The translations under genes and the position numbers were made by a program. From positions 1 through 64,000 of the forward strand of contig NZ_BOSL01000015.1 in the NCBI RefSeq assembly GCF_018403325.1: a stretch of DNA of 64,000 nt, written 5' to 3'. Within the stretch, counting starts at the first letter, position 1, and every line of letters starts with the position of its first letter. Positions 38,551-48,475 of the stretch are shown here, in pieces. Under the pieces are notes generated by a model, which saw only the letters and a program-made list of their open reading frames with translations, had not been told where the DNA came from and made no database searches. The DNA comes from Paenibacillus vini. Lineage in GTDB: Bacteria > Bacillota > Bacilli > Paenibacillales > Paenibacillaceae.

Positions 38551-38949
38551 TTAAACAAGCTCTACTTGATTCACTACAGGCGTGACCACTTCGAGTTCAC
38601 CCAAACCGCGAATTAATTTCTTAGCAAAATACTTCTCCGGTTGCAAGACGGTCACCAGGTAATCGATCGCCAATTGCGGGTCTACGGTTTCTCCGCAAGT
38701 GTAACAATCAATCGCAGCAAAACCTCTCTCAGGATACGTATGAATCGAGAGATGGCTCTCCGACAGCAAAACAAGCACCGTGGCACCTTGTGGTTCAAAC
38801 TGTCTGGCTTGCACCGACATCACCGTGGCTCCGCAAGCTTCGGCTGCTTCCACCATATGAGCTTGCAGCAGATCCGCGTTGTTCAGAACCTCAAAATCGA
38901 CTCCCCAAGTATCAACAGCAACGTGTCTTCCGAAAGTTGAATATTCCAT
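38551..38949 (-). CDS. speD: S-adenosylmethionine decarboxylase proenzyme
   Basis: The 132-aa prokaryotic type 1b enzyme makes decarboxylated SAM for spermidine. The self-cleavage site is Glu-Ser in LSESHLSIHTYPE (about 63-75), where Ser becomes the pyruvoyl cofactor; the catalytic Cys lies in AIDCYTCGE. Length is typical. GGGGGA lies about nine bases before the ATG. It stands alone between two terminators; speE is not nearby. Confidence 0.95.
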   Translation of the reverse strand: MEYSTFGRHVAVDTWGVDFEVLNNADLLQAHMVEAAEACGATVMSVQARQFEPQGATVLVLLSESHLSIHTYPERGFAAIDCYTCGETVDPQLAIDYLVTVLQPEKYFAKKLIRGLGELEVVTPVVNQVELV

Positions 38950-39208
38950 CTTCCGGTTCCCCCTTCCTAGGAATAAAATGTTTGAAAAAATTTCATCCGC
39001 TAGGACCTACGTCATTCACTTCCCGAGGGAAATATCTCTCGCAACATCTCCATGTCCTGAGTGAATCCTGGTTCCTATATTCTTTTCAACGAGATTAAAA
39101 ATAACATCTATCGGGGACAAATGCAACACTTTTTTGGCCCCAGGTAAATATTATTCTTCTTCCTGCCGGATTGTGCGTAAACACGCTGTTTTTCAGACTT
39201 TCGGCATG
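38950..39208 (-). promoter_or_regulatory. speD upstream region with a possible promoter and long leader
   Basis: On the minus strand TTGCAT (about 39121-39126) is followed after 17 bp by TATTTT, a weak promoter match, about 150 bp before the speD ATG. The leader has a CGAGAGATATTTCCCTCGGG hairpin (about 39020-39039). It does not match a SAM riboswitch as I know them. No gene is seen here. Confidence 0.35.
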
Positions 39209-39245
39209 AAAAAACCCGCCGAAAAGTGGACTCTGTTCGACGGGC
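39209..39245 (-). terminator. Terminator after the 195-aa gene
   Basis: CCCGTCGAA pairs with TTCGGCGGG around a loop of about 14 bases, followed by six Ts on the minus strand. It lies 30 bp after the gene at 39276. Confidence 0.85.
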
Positions 39246-39275
39246 CTGAATTGTTATTCAATTGTGTGATTGGCG

Positions 39276-39863
39276 TTATGCTTCCAAGGCGAATAATCGG
39301 CGGGTATGTCCGCGAAGCTCGTCGTCAATCCGGTTCACGGCATCGGGGTCATTAGCGATAATGCGTTTGTCGAGCAGGGTATTGATGCTGCCGTGAATGT
39401 ATTCAATCTCCCGTTCCACATCATTATTCCGATAGATCCTTTGCAATTCCCCTAAACTATCCTTTAACTCAAACACCAATTTGTACGAATCCTTGGAGTA
39501 CTCCACGATTTTGCGGACCCGGCCATCCTGATAATAATACATCATCATGAATCCGTTATAAATTCTCGTAACCATTCCGGAGCCCTTGAAAGCGGCGAAC
39601 AAAAGTCTCATGACATTTGTTAAATGGGGTTTTTCCAAGCGGAAAGACAATTCACAGACATAATAACCGTCCCTGCGGTCAAAAGGCAGATGGACTTCTT
39701 CCCCGCCGTCATCCTCCAGCACCACCTCTTGACTGCCGTTCTCCAGCACCTTCACTCGCTGGCGGACATGAGGATCATACACTTTGTGAATAAACTGCGA
39801 CATCTGGACTTCCGACAAACGCAAACTGGCATTAACATACTCTGTGGCTAACCGCTGAGCCAT
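39276..39863 (-). CDS. Conserved-looking protein of unknown function
   Basis: I do not recognise this 195-aa protein. It is rich in charged and aromatic residues with no signal peptide or membrane segment. The middle (YYVCELSFRLEKPHLTNVMRLLFAAFKG) is followed by MVTRIYNGFMMMYYYQDGRVRKIVEYS, which reads as beta strands, and the C-terminus (about 135-190) is helical and charged. GAGGAG lies six bases before the ATG, codon use matches its neighbours, and it has its own terminator, so it is a real gene. It lies between ysxC and speD; no partner suggests a role. Confidence 0.8.
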   Translation of the reverse strand: MAQRLATEYVNASLRLSEVQMSQFIHKVYDPHVRQRVKVLENGSQEVVLEDDGGEEVHLPFDRRDGYYVCELSFRLEKPHLTNVMRLLFAAFKGSGMVTRIYNGFMMMYYYQDGRVRKIVEYSKDSYKLVFELKDSLGELQRIYRNNDVEREIEYIHGSINTLLDKRIIANDPDAVNRIDDELRGHTRRLFALEA

Positions 39864-40076
39864 AAAAATCTCCTCAATTCTTTTAATCCTTTTAAATAAT
39901 TATACACTACTCATTAAATCATTTGCTCAGCGGTTAAAACGTGAAATCCTGCCATTTTTCAGAATAAACCGGATTAATCCGTTTTTAGCTGTAAAAATCC
40001 CCTTGCATGCTCACTTTCCTGCCGATCATTCTTCAAATCCCTTCTCGATCCATCGATTCAGGCTATTTCCTCCTGT

Positions 40077-40688
40077 TTATTCCAATGTCTCGTCCAGACT
40101 ATCCGGGAAAGCAAACGAGGAAATCGCGGACCAAAGTTCATCCCGACCCATGCCTTCCTCGGACGAAAACATAATGATTTGATCACCTGCGCGCAGGACT
40201 AGCGCCTCCCTGATGACTTTCAAATGCTTTTGCCACCGGGATTTCGGAATTTTATCGGCTTTTGTAGCGACTACGCATACAGGAAGATCATAGTGCTTTA
40301 GCCAATCGTACATCAATTCGTCGTCCTTTGAAGGCGGATGCCGTAAATCGATCACGAGCAGGACAAGCCGAAGCGTCTCGCGCTCCAGCAAGTACTTCTC
40401 GATCATCTTGCCCCATACCTCGCGCTGTGTTTTGGATACCTTGGCATAGCCGTACCCCGGAAAATCGACAAAGTAGACCTCATCATTAATGCGGTAATAG
40501 TTCAAATGCTGGGTTTTCCCGGGGGTCGAGCTTGTCCGGGCCAAATTTTTGCGGTTGATCATGCGGTTGATCAGTGAGGATTTCCCCACGTTGGAACGCC
40601 CTGCCAGAGCAACTTCCGGCAAGGCGTCCTCAGGATATTGACTGGGTCCAACCGCACTGATCACAAACTCTGCGTTGGTTATTTTCAT
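40077..40688 (-). CDS. ysxC: Ribosome biogenesis GTPase YsxC
   Basis: The 203-aa EngB/YihA-family GTPase has G1 [13 protein letters not shown]3 DFPGYGYAK and G4 TKADK. It acts in late 50S assembly and is essential in B. subtilis. It follows lonA by 14 bp, as in B. subtilis. AGAGAGGA precedes the ATG. Confidence 0.96.
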   Translation of the reverse strand: MKITNAEFVISAVGPSQYPEDALPEVALAGRSNVGKSSLINRMINRKNLARTSSTPGKTQHLNYYRINDEVYFVDFPGYGYAKVSKTQREVWGKMIEKYLLERETLRLVLLVIDLRHPPSKDDELMYDWLKHYDLPVCVVATKADKIPKSRWQKHLKVIREALVLRAGDQIIMFSSEEGMGRDELWSAISSFAFPDSLDETLE

Positions 40689-40702
40689 CGTTACGATCCT
40701 CT

Positions 40703-43039
40703 CTATTGCAGTCCGGATTGTTCCACAAGCGCATGCTCCAGCACCTGATCCATATGGGATACCGGTACAAAAACCACGTCTTCCTTCACACTGTCCGGAA
40801 TGTCGCGCAAATCGCGCTCATTGTCTTTCGGCAGCAGTATTTTTTTGTAGCCCGCCCGGTGAGCGGCGAGCGATTTCTCCTTCAATCCGCCGATTGGCAG
40901 CACCCGGCCGCGTAACGTAATTTCGCCGGTCATCGCAATGTCCTTCGATACATGCCGGCCCGTCAATGCCGAGATGAGGGCCGTCGCAATCGTAATGCCG
41001 GCCGATGGGCCGTCCTTCGGAATTGCGCCTTCGGGGATATGAATATGGATGTCATTTTTTTCGTAAAAGTCCGTAGATATGCCAAGCTCCGACGCCTTGG
41101 AGCGTGTATAGCTGAACGCCGCCTGCGCGGATTCCTTCATGACATCTCCGAGCTTCCCGGTCAAAATCAGCTTGCCGCTGCCCGGAACGACGGTGACCTC
41201 GATCACCAGCGTTTCTCCGCCGACCTCGGTCCAGGCCAGCCCGGTTACCGTACCGATCTGATCTTCCAGTTCGGCTATGCCGTAGCGGAATTTCGGTACT
41301 CCCAAATAATCCTTGATATCTTCGGGACCGATCTCTATCCGCTCCAAACCTTCGGAGACAACCTTCTTCGCAGCCTTACGGCAAAGCGCGGCGACCTGCT
41401 GCTCCAGATTCCGCACCCCGGATTCACGGGTGTATTCCCGGATCGTTCGCAGAAGGGCATCCTCGCCGATTACTAGCTGTTCCGACTCCAACCCATGCTC
41501 CCGTTTTTGCTTCGGAAGCAGATAACGGGTTGCGATTTGCAGCTTCTCCAGCTCCGTGTAACCCGGGATATAAAGCATCTCCATCCGGTCGAGCAATGGA
41601 CGCGGAATGTTATGCACCGCATTGGCGGTCGTAACGAACATGACGTTCGACAAATCAAACGGCACTTCAATAAAGTGATCGCTGAACGTGTTGTTCTGTT
41701 CGGGATCGAGCACTTCAAGCAAGGCCGACGAAGGGTCGCCGCGGAAATCGGAGGCCATCTTGTCGATCTCATCCAGCAGGAAGACCGGATTCAAGGTGCC
41801 CGCCGTCTTCATTCCCTGAATAATGCGGCCCGGCATCGCACCGACATAGGTGCGGCGGTGTCCGCGAATTTCGGCCTCATCCCTTACGCCGCCCAGGGAA
41901 ATCCGGACGAATTCCCGGCCCAGCGAACGGGCGATGGAACGAGCCAGCGAGGTTTTACCTACCCCCGGAGGACCAACCAGGCAAAGAATCGGACCCTTCA
42001 GCTTCTTGACCAGCTTCTGAACGGCCAAATACTCAAGAACGCGTTCCTTAGGCTTATCAAGTCCGTAGTGGTCTTCATTCAACACCTGCTCGGCTTTAGC
42101 CAGATCGAGGTCATCCTCGGTCTTATTGTCCCAAGGCAAGCTGAGCAACCAATCCACATAGTTCCGGATGACTCCGCCCTCGGCGGAACTTGCCGGCATT
42201 TTCTCCAGCCGGTCAATTTCCTTTTGCGTCTTCTCGCGCACTTTCTCAGGCAGATTTTTTTCTTCGAGCTGGGCCCGAAGTTCCTCTACCTCGCCGGCGC
42301 GCCCTTCCTTCTCGCCAAGTTCCTTCTGGATCGCCTTCATCTGTTCGCGAAGGTAATATTCCTTCTGCGTCTTCTCCATCTGCTTCTTGACGCGCTGGCT
42401 GATTTTCCGCTCAAGCTCAAGCACTTCACGCTCATTATTCAAAATATCAAGCAGCTTCTCAAGCCGCATTCTGACATCAATCGTCTCCAGAATCTCCTGC
42501 TTATCCTTGATCTTGAGAGATAAATGACTGGTGATCACATCCGCCAGCCGGCCTGCCTCTTCGATGTCCGATACCGCAGCAAGCGTCTCCGGAGTCACTT
42601 TCTTGGATAAATTGATATAATGTTCGAATTGGGTAAGCACCGTGCGCATCAGAGCATCCACTTCCGGATCGAGAGAATCTTCCTCCGGCCGCTCCTCCGC
42701 GATTACCTCGTAATATTCTTCATTGACCAAATATTCCACGATTTCGGCGCGCTCCATGCCTTCCACCAGCACTCGAATCGTGCCGTTCGGAAGCTTTAGC
42801 ATCTGCCGGACCTTCGCTACGGTACCGATACGAAAAATATCTTCCTGGGTCGGCTCTTCAATGTTCACTTCGGATTGAGAACAGAGGAGAATCAGATTGT
42901 CATCGACCATCGCCTTTTCCAGCGCCTTCACAGACTTTTCCCGGCCTACGTCTAAATGCAGCACCATACTAGGGTAGACGAGAAGGCCGCGCAAGGGCAG
43001 CAAAGGAAAACGACGGCCTTTGGATTTATGGGCTCCCAT
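40703..43039 (-). CDS. lonA: ATP-dependent protease LonA
   Basis: The 778-aa cytosolic AAA+ protease has the N-terminal substrate-binding domain ([19 protein letters not shown]), a coiled coil, the Walker [16 protein letters not shown], Walker B FLLDEIDK, and the Ser-Lys catalytic dyad in [14 protein letters not shown] and [11 protein letters not shown]. It degrades misfolded and regulatory proteins. GGAGGTGCG precedes the ATG. Confidence 0.98.
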   Translation of the reverse strand: MGAHKSKGRRFPLLPLRGLLVYPSMVLHLDVGREKSVKALEKAMVDDNLILLCSQSEVNIEEPTQEDIFRIGTVAKVRQMLKLPNGTIRVLVEGMERAEIVEYLVNEEYYEVIAEERPEEDSLDPEVDALMRTVLTQFEHYINLSKKVTPETLAAVSDIEEAGRLADVITSHLSLKIKDKQEILETIDVRMRLEKLLDILNNEREVLELERKISQRVKKQMEKTQKEYYLREQMKAIQKELGEKEGRAGEVEELRAQLEEKNLPEKVREKTQKEIDRLEKMPASSAEGGVIRNYVDWLLSLPWDNKTEDDLDLAKAEQVLNEDHYGLDKPKERVLEYLAVQKLVKKLKGPILCLVGPPGVGKTSLARSIARSLGREFVRISLGGVRDEAEIRGHRRTYVGAMPGRIIQGMKTAGTLNPVFLLDEIDKMASDFRGDPSSALLEVLDPEQNNTFSDHFIEVPFDLSNVMFVTTANAVHNIPRPLLDRMEMLYIPGYTELEKLQIATRYLLPKQKREHGLESEQLVIGEDALLRTIREYTRESGVRNLEQQVAALCRKAAKKVVSEGLERIEIGPEDIKDYLGVPKFRYGIAELEDQIGTVTGLAWTEVGGETLVIEVTVVPGSGKLILTGKLGDVMKESAQAAFSYTRSKASELGISTDFYEKNDIHIHIPEGAIPKDGPSAGITIATALISALTGRHVSKDIAMTGEITLRGRVLPIGGLKEKSLAAHRAGYKKILLPKDNERDLRDIPDSVKEDVVFVPVSHMDQVLEHALVEQSGLQ

Positions 43040-43114
43040 CGCTTTCGCACCTCCAAACGTTCTCGTTAGATATCATTCCTATTTTAGCAAATGTTACATG
43101 AAAACACCAATGAA

Positions 43115-43141
43115 GAGCGGCTGCTCAAGTGGCAGCCGCCC
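43115..43141 (-). other. GC-rich hairpin between lonB and lonA
   Basis: GGCGGCTGCC/GCAGCCGCT forms a stem 16 bp after the lonB stop. The following TTCATTGGTGTTTTC is only weakly T-rich, so termination would be partial. It may set the lonB to lonA ratio. Confidence 0.45.
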
Positions 43142-43156
43142 AAGTAAAACACGACG

Positions 43157-44875
43157 TTACATCACTCCGCCCGATGGGGGAGATTCCGCATGGAGGAAGG
43201 AAGCCGGGGCCGGAGCGGGCGCAAACAGCTCTCCGCCTGCGATTAATCCAAAGTCCTTCTCCGCTTCTTCTCCAAATACGTGCAGGAACACTTCTCCCAC
43301 GGATTCGACCGGAATGACCCGCAGTCCTTCCAGCCCTTCGAATAGGCTTTGCCAATTATCCTTCGGAATCAGCACCGTCGTGGCTCCAGCCTGAAAGGCA
43401 GCTTCCACTTTGGCGACAACCCCGCCGACCGGCTTCACTTTGCCGTGGATTCCGATTTCTCCGGTCATTGCGACGCGGTGATCGACCGGAATCCGTTTGA
43501 TCGCCGAGGCGATTGCCGTCGCAATGGCCAGCCCGGCGGACGGTCCGTCGATCGGCGTCCCTCCGGGAAAGTTGATATGGATGTCATACCCTGACGGGTC
43601 GAGTCCGATTCGCTTCAAAACGGTCAGCACATTTTCAACAGAGCCTTTGGCCATGCTCTTGCGCCGCAGCGTGCGGCTGCCGCCGCCGATTTCTTCCTCA
43701 TCGACCACGCCGGTGATGTTGTAGATTCCTTTTCCTTTCTCTACTGGGACCGCCGTAGCCTCGATCTCAAGCAGCGTCCCCATATTGGCGCCGTACACCG
43801 CCAGCCCGTTCACTACCCCGATTTCAGGCTGTGTCGGAATTTTACGGTCCGGACGCGGAGTCAGCTGACTGCTGGTCGCTACCCATTCGAGATCGGCTGC
43901 AAGCAGATGATCCCGTTTTTCCGTCAGTGCAAGACCGGCAGCCAATTGAACCATATTGACCGCTTCGCGGCCATTCGTCGCATATTTCTTAATAACGTCA
44001 ACGGCTTCCGGACAAGGCTGAAATCCGATTCGCTTCACGGCGTCTTCAGCAATTTGCGAGATTTCCTCTGGCAGCAACGGCCTAAAGTAGATCTCCATGC
44101 AGCGCGAACGAAGCGCGGGCGGAATTTCCTGCGGCGACCGGGTTGTCGCACCGACTAATCTGAAATCCGCAGGCAGCCCGTTCTGGAAAATATCATGAAT
44201 ATACGCCGGTGTGCCGGTATCTTCCGAATTGTAATAGGCGCTTTCCAGGTACACTTTACGGTCTTCCAGCACCTTCAGCAGCTTATTCATCTGAATGGAA
44301 TGCAGTTCACCGATTTCATCGATGAACAAAATCCCGCCATGAGCCTTTGTAACGGCCCCTGGCTTCGGCTGCGGGATCCCCGCCACGCCCATGGCCCCGG
44401 CTCCCTGATAAATCGGGTCATGCACGGACCCGATAAGCGGATCCGCAATGCCGCGCTCATCAAACCTGGCGATCGTAGCATCGATCTCCATGAACTTCGC
44501 CTCGGCTTTGAACGGAGAAGCCGGGTTCTTCTTGGCTTCTTCCATGACTACCCTGGCCGCGGCGGTTTTACCGACCCCAGGGGGGCCGTAAATGATGACA
44601 TGCTGCGGATTGGCACTGCAGAGTGCGGCCTTTAACGCGCGAAGCCCGTCCTTTTGACCAACGATATCGGTCAATGAAGCGGGACGCGTTCGCTCCGCAA
44701 GCGGCTTGGTAAGCGATATCGCCCTCAGCTTGCGCAGTTTCTCCATTTCCTTGCGCGATTCTCGGTCTACCGCCGTACGGTTCCCTTTTTGGCTGCGCAG
44801 TTGATTCCAGAAATACATCCCGATCACTACGCCAAAAAATAATTGAACGGACATCAGAATAACACTCAATTCCAT
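43157..44875 (-). CDS. lonB: Membrane-anchored Lon-like protease LonB
   Basis: The 572-aa protein begins with one membrane segment (MELSVILMSVQLFFGVVIGMYF in part, about 5-22), followed by an AAA+ domain ([25 protein letters not shown]) and a Lon protease domain (DGPSAGLAIATAIA; VAKVEAAFQAGATTVLIPKDN). In B. subtilis LonB is made in the forespore under sigma-F and can limit sigma-G activity. The frame continues 96 bp upstream, but GGGGAGG lies about ten bases before ATG 44873-44875, matching the B. subtilis start. Confidence 0.94.
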   Translation of the reverse strand: MELSVILMSVQLFFGVVIGMYFWNQLRSQKGNRTAVDRESRKEMEKLRKLRAISLTKPLAERTRPASLTDIVGQKDGLRALKAALCSANPQHVIIYGPPGVGKTAAARVVMEEAKKNPASPFKAEAKFMEIDATIARFDERGIADPLIGSVHDPIYQGAGAMGVAGIPQPKPGAVTKAHGGILFIDEIGELHSIQMNKLLKVLEDRKVYLESAYYNSEDTGTPAYIHDIFQNGLPADFRLVGATTRSPQEIPPALRSRCMEIYFRPLLPEEISQIAEDAVKRIGFQPCPEAVDVIKKYATNGREAVNMVQLAAGLALTEKRDHLLAADLEWVATSSQLTPRPDRKIPTQPEIGVVNGLAVYGANMGTLLEIEATAVPVEKGKGIYNITGVVDEEEIGGGSRTLRRKSMAKGSVENVLTVLKRIGLDPSGYDIHINFPGGTPIDGPSAGLAIATAIASAIKRIPVDHRVAMTGEIGIHGKVKPVGGVVAKVEAAFQAGATTVLIPKDNWQSLFEGLEGLRVIPVESVGEVFLHVFGEEAEKDFGLIAGGELFAPAPAPASFLHAESPPSGGVM

Positions 44876-45033
44876 TGTCACAGAGCCTCCCCACTTTAAC
44901 TGATACTTGGTAGTATAGCCTTTTCGCTCCATCATAAAACGGGGAGTTTGAAAGTGAACGGGGTATGTCACAAATTTTCTGCTTCGTTGAGTCCGTCGCC
45001 TACCCTAAGAAACCATCGCCCTTGCCATAAATA

Positions 45034-45074
45034 CAAAAAAACTGCAGGCCGTATATAGAATACAGCCTGCAGTT
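45034..45074 (-). terminator. Terminator after ispG
   Basis: AACTGCAGGC-GTAT pairs with ATAC-GCCTGCAGTT, followed by seven Ts on the minus strand. It lies about 35 bp after the ispG stop. Confidence 0.88.
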
Positions 45075-45110
45075 CCATTTCACGCATATTAATATGCGAA
45101 TCCATCCATA

Positions 45111-46229
45111 TTAGTTACTCGGTACCGCCCGATGCTCTTTGCGGCCGGGAATCTCTCCCGTCGCTTCGTAAACCTCGACGATATGATCGATTTCCTTTTT
45201 CAGCTCGGAGAGCAAATCCGCTTCCGGTACTTTACGGATCATCTCTCCGTAACGGAACAGAAGGCCTTCTCCCCGTGCACCCGCGATACCGATGTCGGCT
45301 TCGCGAGCCTCGCCGGGACCATTTACGGCGCAGCCCAGCACCGACACTTTAATCGGCACCTTCAGATTCGAGATATAATCTTCCACCTCGTTGGCGATAG
45401 AGAACAAATCGATATCAAGACGCCCGCAAGTAGGACAGGAAACCAGGGTAGCCGCATTCGTAATCAATCCGAATGTCTTTAACAGCTCGCGAGCTACCTT
45501 CACTTCCTCCACCGGATCCGCACTGAGCGAAATGCGCAGCGTAGAACCGATCCCCATGGACAGCAGCGCTCCGATTCCTGCTGCGCTCTTAACAGTACCG
45601 GAGAACAGCGTTCCGGCTTCCGTAATCCCAAGGTGCAGCGGATATGGAATGACCTCAGCAGCCTTGCTGTAAGCGGCGATGGCCATCGGCACATCCGAAG
45701 CCTTCAGCGAGACGATGATGTCATGGAAATCCAATTCCTCCAAAATACCGATATGGAAAAGAGCGCTCTCCACCATCGCTTCAGGAGTCGGATAACCGTA
45801 TTTCTCCAACAGGTGATTCTCCAGAGAACCTGCATTAACGCCGATTCGGATCGGAATCCCGCGCTCCTTGCAAGCTTTTACTACAGCTTCAACCTTTTCA
45901 CGGCGACCGATGTTACCCGGATTGATCCGGACCTTGTCGATTCCGTTCTCAATGGCCATTAAGGCCAATTTATAGTTAAAATGAATATCAGCGACGAGTG
46001 GAATATGGATCTGCTTCTTGATCTCTTTGATTGCTGCCGCCGCTTCCTCATTATTTACCGTCACACGTACCACCTGGCAGCCGGCTTCCTCTAAACGGTG
46101 AATTTCCGCCACCGTAGCGGCAACATCCGCCGTTTTGGTCGTACACATACTCTGGATGATCACTTCATTACTTCCGCCGATCGTCAGATTCCCGACCTTG
46201 ACCGGCCGCGTATCTTGTCTCAGGAACAT
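45111..46229 (-). CDS. ispG: 4-hydroxy-3-methylbut-2-enyl diphosphate synthase
   Basis: The 372-aa 4Fe-4S enzyme performs the penultimate step of the MEP isoprenoid pathway. It starts with [19 protein letters not shown], and the cluster cysteines lie in SCPTCGR and [12 protein letters not shown]. The ATG at 46227-46229 has GGGGGAG seven bases upstream; the longer frame lacks an RBS. Its place between clpX and lonB is not that of B. subtilis. Confidence 0.96.
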   Translation of the reverse strand: MFLRQDTRPVKVGNLTIGGSNEVIIQSMCTTKTADVAATVAEIHRLEEAGCQVVRVTVNNEEAAAAIKEIKKQIHIPLVADIHFNYKLALMAIENGIDKVRINPGNIGRREKVEAVVKACKERGIPIRIGVNAGSLENHLLEKYGYPTPEAMVESALFHIGILEELDFHDIIVSLKASDVPMAIAAYSKAAEVIPYPLHLGITEAGTLFSGTVKSAAGIGALLSMGIGSTLRISLSADPVEEVKVARELLKTFGLITNAATLVSCPTCGRLDIDLFSIANEVEDYISNLKVPIKVSVLGCAVNGPGEAREADIGIAGARGEGLLFRYGEMIRKVPEADLLSELKKEIDHIVEVYEATGEIPGRKEHRAVPSN

Positions 46230-46347
46230 TTCAGGTCTCCCCCATAACGCCAAAGCTCCACCCCTGCATAAAGAGGTCGAAAAAAGAACCTCTTTGTTGC
46301 AAAGATGGAGATTTCGGCATTTATTTTGTCGCGGATTCGGCTAAGCC

Positions 46348-47604
46348 TTACGCGCTCTCTTCTTGTTTCTTGTCTTTTTTGTCCTCTAGCTCAGGCACCG
46401 TTTTCTCTTGAACGACCTTTTCGGTAATAACGCAATCCGTAATGTCGTCGCGGGAAGGCACCTCATACATCACATCCAGCATAATGCCTTCGATGATGGC
46501 CCGAAGTCCGCGGGCGCCGGTGTTACGTTTGATCGCTTCGCGGGCGATCGCTTCCAGCGCTTTCGGTTCGAACTGGAGATTCACGTTGTCCAGCTCAAGA
46601 AGCTTTTGATACTGCTTCACCAAAGCATTCTTCGGCTCGGCCAGAATGCGGACCAAAGTCTTCTCGTCCAATGGCTCCAATGTCGAGATAACCGGCAAAC
46701 GACCGACGAATTCGGGAATCAAACCGAATTTCAGCAAGTCTTCCGGCAATACCATCGACAAGTATTCGCCTGGTTTCAAATCCTTTTGTCCATCGCTGAC
46801 GGCGTTGAAGCCGATGACCTTTTTACCGATCCGGCGTTTGATCATCTGCTCCAGGCCGTCAAAGGCACCGCCACAAATAAACAAAATGTTCGTCGTATCG
46901 ATTTGAATAAATTCCTGGTGAGGGTGCTTGCGTCCGCCTTGCGGAGGAACGGAAGCAACTGTACCTTCCAGAATCTTCAGGAGAGCCTGTTGTACGCCTT
47001 CCCCGGAAACGTCGCGGGTGATGGATGGATTTTCCGACTTGCGCGCCACTTTATCGATTTCATCGATATAAATAATGCCGCGTTCCGCCTTCTCCACATC
47101 ATAATCGGCAGCTTGAATCAGCTTCAGCAGGATGTTCTCTACGTCTTCACCGACATAACCGGCTTCCGTAAGGGAAGTCGCATCGGCAATCGCAAACGGC
47201 ACATTCAAAATTTTAGCCATCGTCTGCGCTAACAGCGTCTTACCGGAACCCGTAGGTCCAAGCAAGAGAATGTTACTCTTTTGCAGCTCGACGTCTTCGA
47301 TTTTGCTTTGTGTATTTACGCGCTTGTAATGGTTGTAAACGGCAACGGAAAGAGACTTTTTCGCCTGTTCCTGCCCGATTACGTATTGATCCAGAATGTC
47401 GCGGATTTCCTTCGGCTTCGGAATCTCTTTCAGATCGAGCTCCTCTTCATGGCCGAGTTCCTCTTCCACGATTTCCGTGCACAATTCGATACATTCGTCG
47501 CATATATAAACGCCCGGTCCGGCAACGAGTTTCCGGACTTGTTCCTGCGATTTGCCGCAGAACGAGCATTTCAACTGTCCTTTTTCGTCGTTGAACTTAA
47601 ACAT
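46348..47604 (-). CDS. clpX: ClpX AAA+ unfoldase
   Basis: The 418-aa hexameric ATPase has an N-terminal zinc-binding domain (CSFCGKSQ and CDECIELC), Walker [16 protein letters not shown], the GYVGEDVE pore loop region and an IGF-type ClpP-binding loop ([14 protein letters not shown]). It feeds substrates to ClpP, encoded 12 bp upstream. AAAGGGGTG precedes the ATG. A hairpin AAAGAGGT/ACCTCTTT at about 46266-46293 lies in the gap to ispG. Confidence 0.98.
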   Translation of the reverse strand: MFKFNDEKGQLKCSFCGKSQEQVRKLVAGPGVYICDECIELCTEIVEEELGHEEELDLKEIPKPKEIRDILDQYVIGQEQAKKSLSVAVYNHYKRVNTQSKIEDVELQKSNILLLGPTGSGKTLLAQTMAKILNVPFAIADATSLTEAGYVGEDVENILLKLIQAADYDVEKAERGIIYIDEIDKVARKSENPSITRDVSGEGVQQALLKILEGTVASVPPQGGRKHPHQEFIQIDTTNILFICGGAFDGLEQMIKRRIGKKVIGFNAVSDGQKDLKPGEYLSMVLPEDLLKFGLIPEFVGRLPVISTLEPLDEKTLVRILAEPKNALVKQYQKLLELDNVNLQFEPKALEAIAREAIKRNTGARGLRAIIEGIMLDVMYEVPSRDDITDCVITEKVVQEKTVPELEDKKDKKQEESA

Positions 47605-47616
47605 GTAAACACCCCT

Positions 47617-48207
47617 TTAAGATTTAATGGGCTTGTTGATGACCTGGTCGATGATCCCGTAGGCCTTAGCCTCTTCCGCGCTCATAAAGAAATCGCGATC
47701 CGTATCGCGCTGAATTTTTTCAAGGGGTTGACCCGTCCGGTCCACATAGATCTGATTCAGCTTCTCACGTGTCTTGATAATCCAATCGGCATGAATTTTG
47801 ATATCCGCCGCTTGACCTTGAATTCCTCCGAGCGGCTGATGAATCATCACTTCGCTGTTTGGAAGCGCGTAACGCTTGCCGGGAGCGCCTGCCGTAAGCA
47901 AAAGCGAACCCATGCTGGCAGCCATACCCATGCAGATGGTCGACACATCAGGTTTGATATATTGCATCGTATCATATATACCCATCCCGGCAGTAACAGA
48001 ACCACCTGGAGAGTTAATGTACAGATGAATGTCTTTTTCCGGATCTTCCGCGGCCAAAAACAACAATTGGGCAATCACGAGATTGGCTACGTCATCGTCA
48101 ATCGCGTTGCTGAGAAAAATAATGCGATCCTTGAGCAGTCTCGAATATATATCGTAAGACCGTTCTCCCCGGTTAGTTTGTTCTACGACCATAGGTACCA
48201 GACTCAT
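47617..48207 (-). CDS. clpP: ClpP protease subunit
   Basis: The 196-aa serine protease has catalytic Ser in [11 protein letters not shown] and His in MIHQPLGG; Asp lies in the later DTDRDFFMS region. It forms the tetradecameric chamber used by ClpX and ClpC. AAGAGGTT lies six bases before ATG 48205-48207, so the 15-residue longer frame is rejected. In B. subtilis clpP lies elsewhere; here it pairs with clpX as in E. coli. Confidence 0.97.
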   Translation of the reverse strand: MSLVPMVVEQTNRGERSYDIYSRLLKDRIIFLSNAIDDDVANLVIAQLLFLAAEDPEKDIHLYINSPGGSVTAGMGIYDTMQYIKPDVSTICMGMAASMGSLLLTAGAPGKRYALPNSEVMIHQPLGGIQGQAADIKIHADWIIKTREKLNQIYVDRTGQPLEKIQRDTDRDFFMSAEEAKAYGIIDQVINKPIKS

Positions 48208-48252
48208 GTGACCAACCTCTTTTCTTTTTTGAAATTTCTTATGCCCAAACAT

Positions 48253-48281
48253 ATTTTATCACGTTCAAAGGCGCATGTCAT
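48253..48281 (-). promoter_or_regulatory. Promoter of clpP-clpX
   Basis: ATGACA (48276-48281) and TAAAAT (48253-48258) with a 17-bp spacer lie about 45 bp before the clpP start on the minus strand. I looked for the CtsR heptad direct repeat near it and did not find a good match. Confidence 0.75.
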
Positions 48282-48375
48282 TTTTCACACATTACAGTTT
48301 ATGTCCTTGGGAATACAATATGTAACCGGAGGTTTGTCCGGATAACCACTTGGAAATAATTGTATGTCGAAAAGT

Positions 48376-48414
48376 GAAAAATTAAGGCACGCATTTTATA
48401 TATACGTGCCTTAA
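48376..48414 (-). terminator. Terminator after tig
   Basis: TTAAGGCACG pairs with CGTGCCTTAA, with an AT-rich loop region, and TTTTTC follows on the minus strand. It lies 60 bp past the tig stop. Confidence 0.87.
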
Positions 48415-48475
48415 CATTTGCTTGTGTTATTACTCCGCGAGTTGCTCGAGCACGGAATGACAATTTTTCTACGTC

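Noticed and set aside
48208-48375. CtsR operator upstream of clpP
   Set aside because: No convincing heptad direct repeat of the GGTCAAA type was seen; only loose matches.
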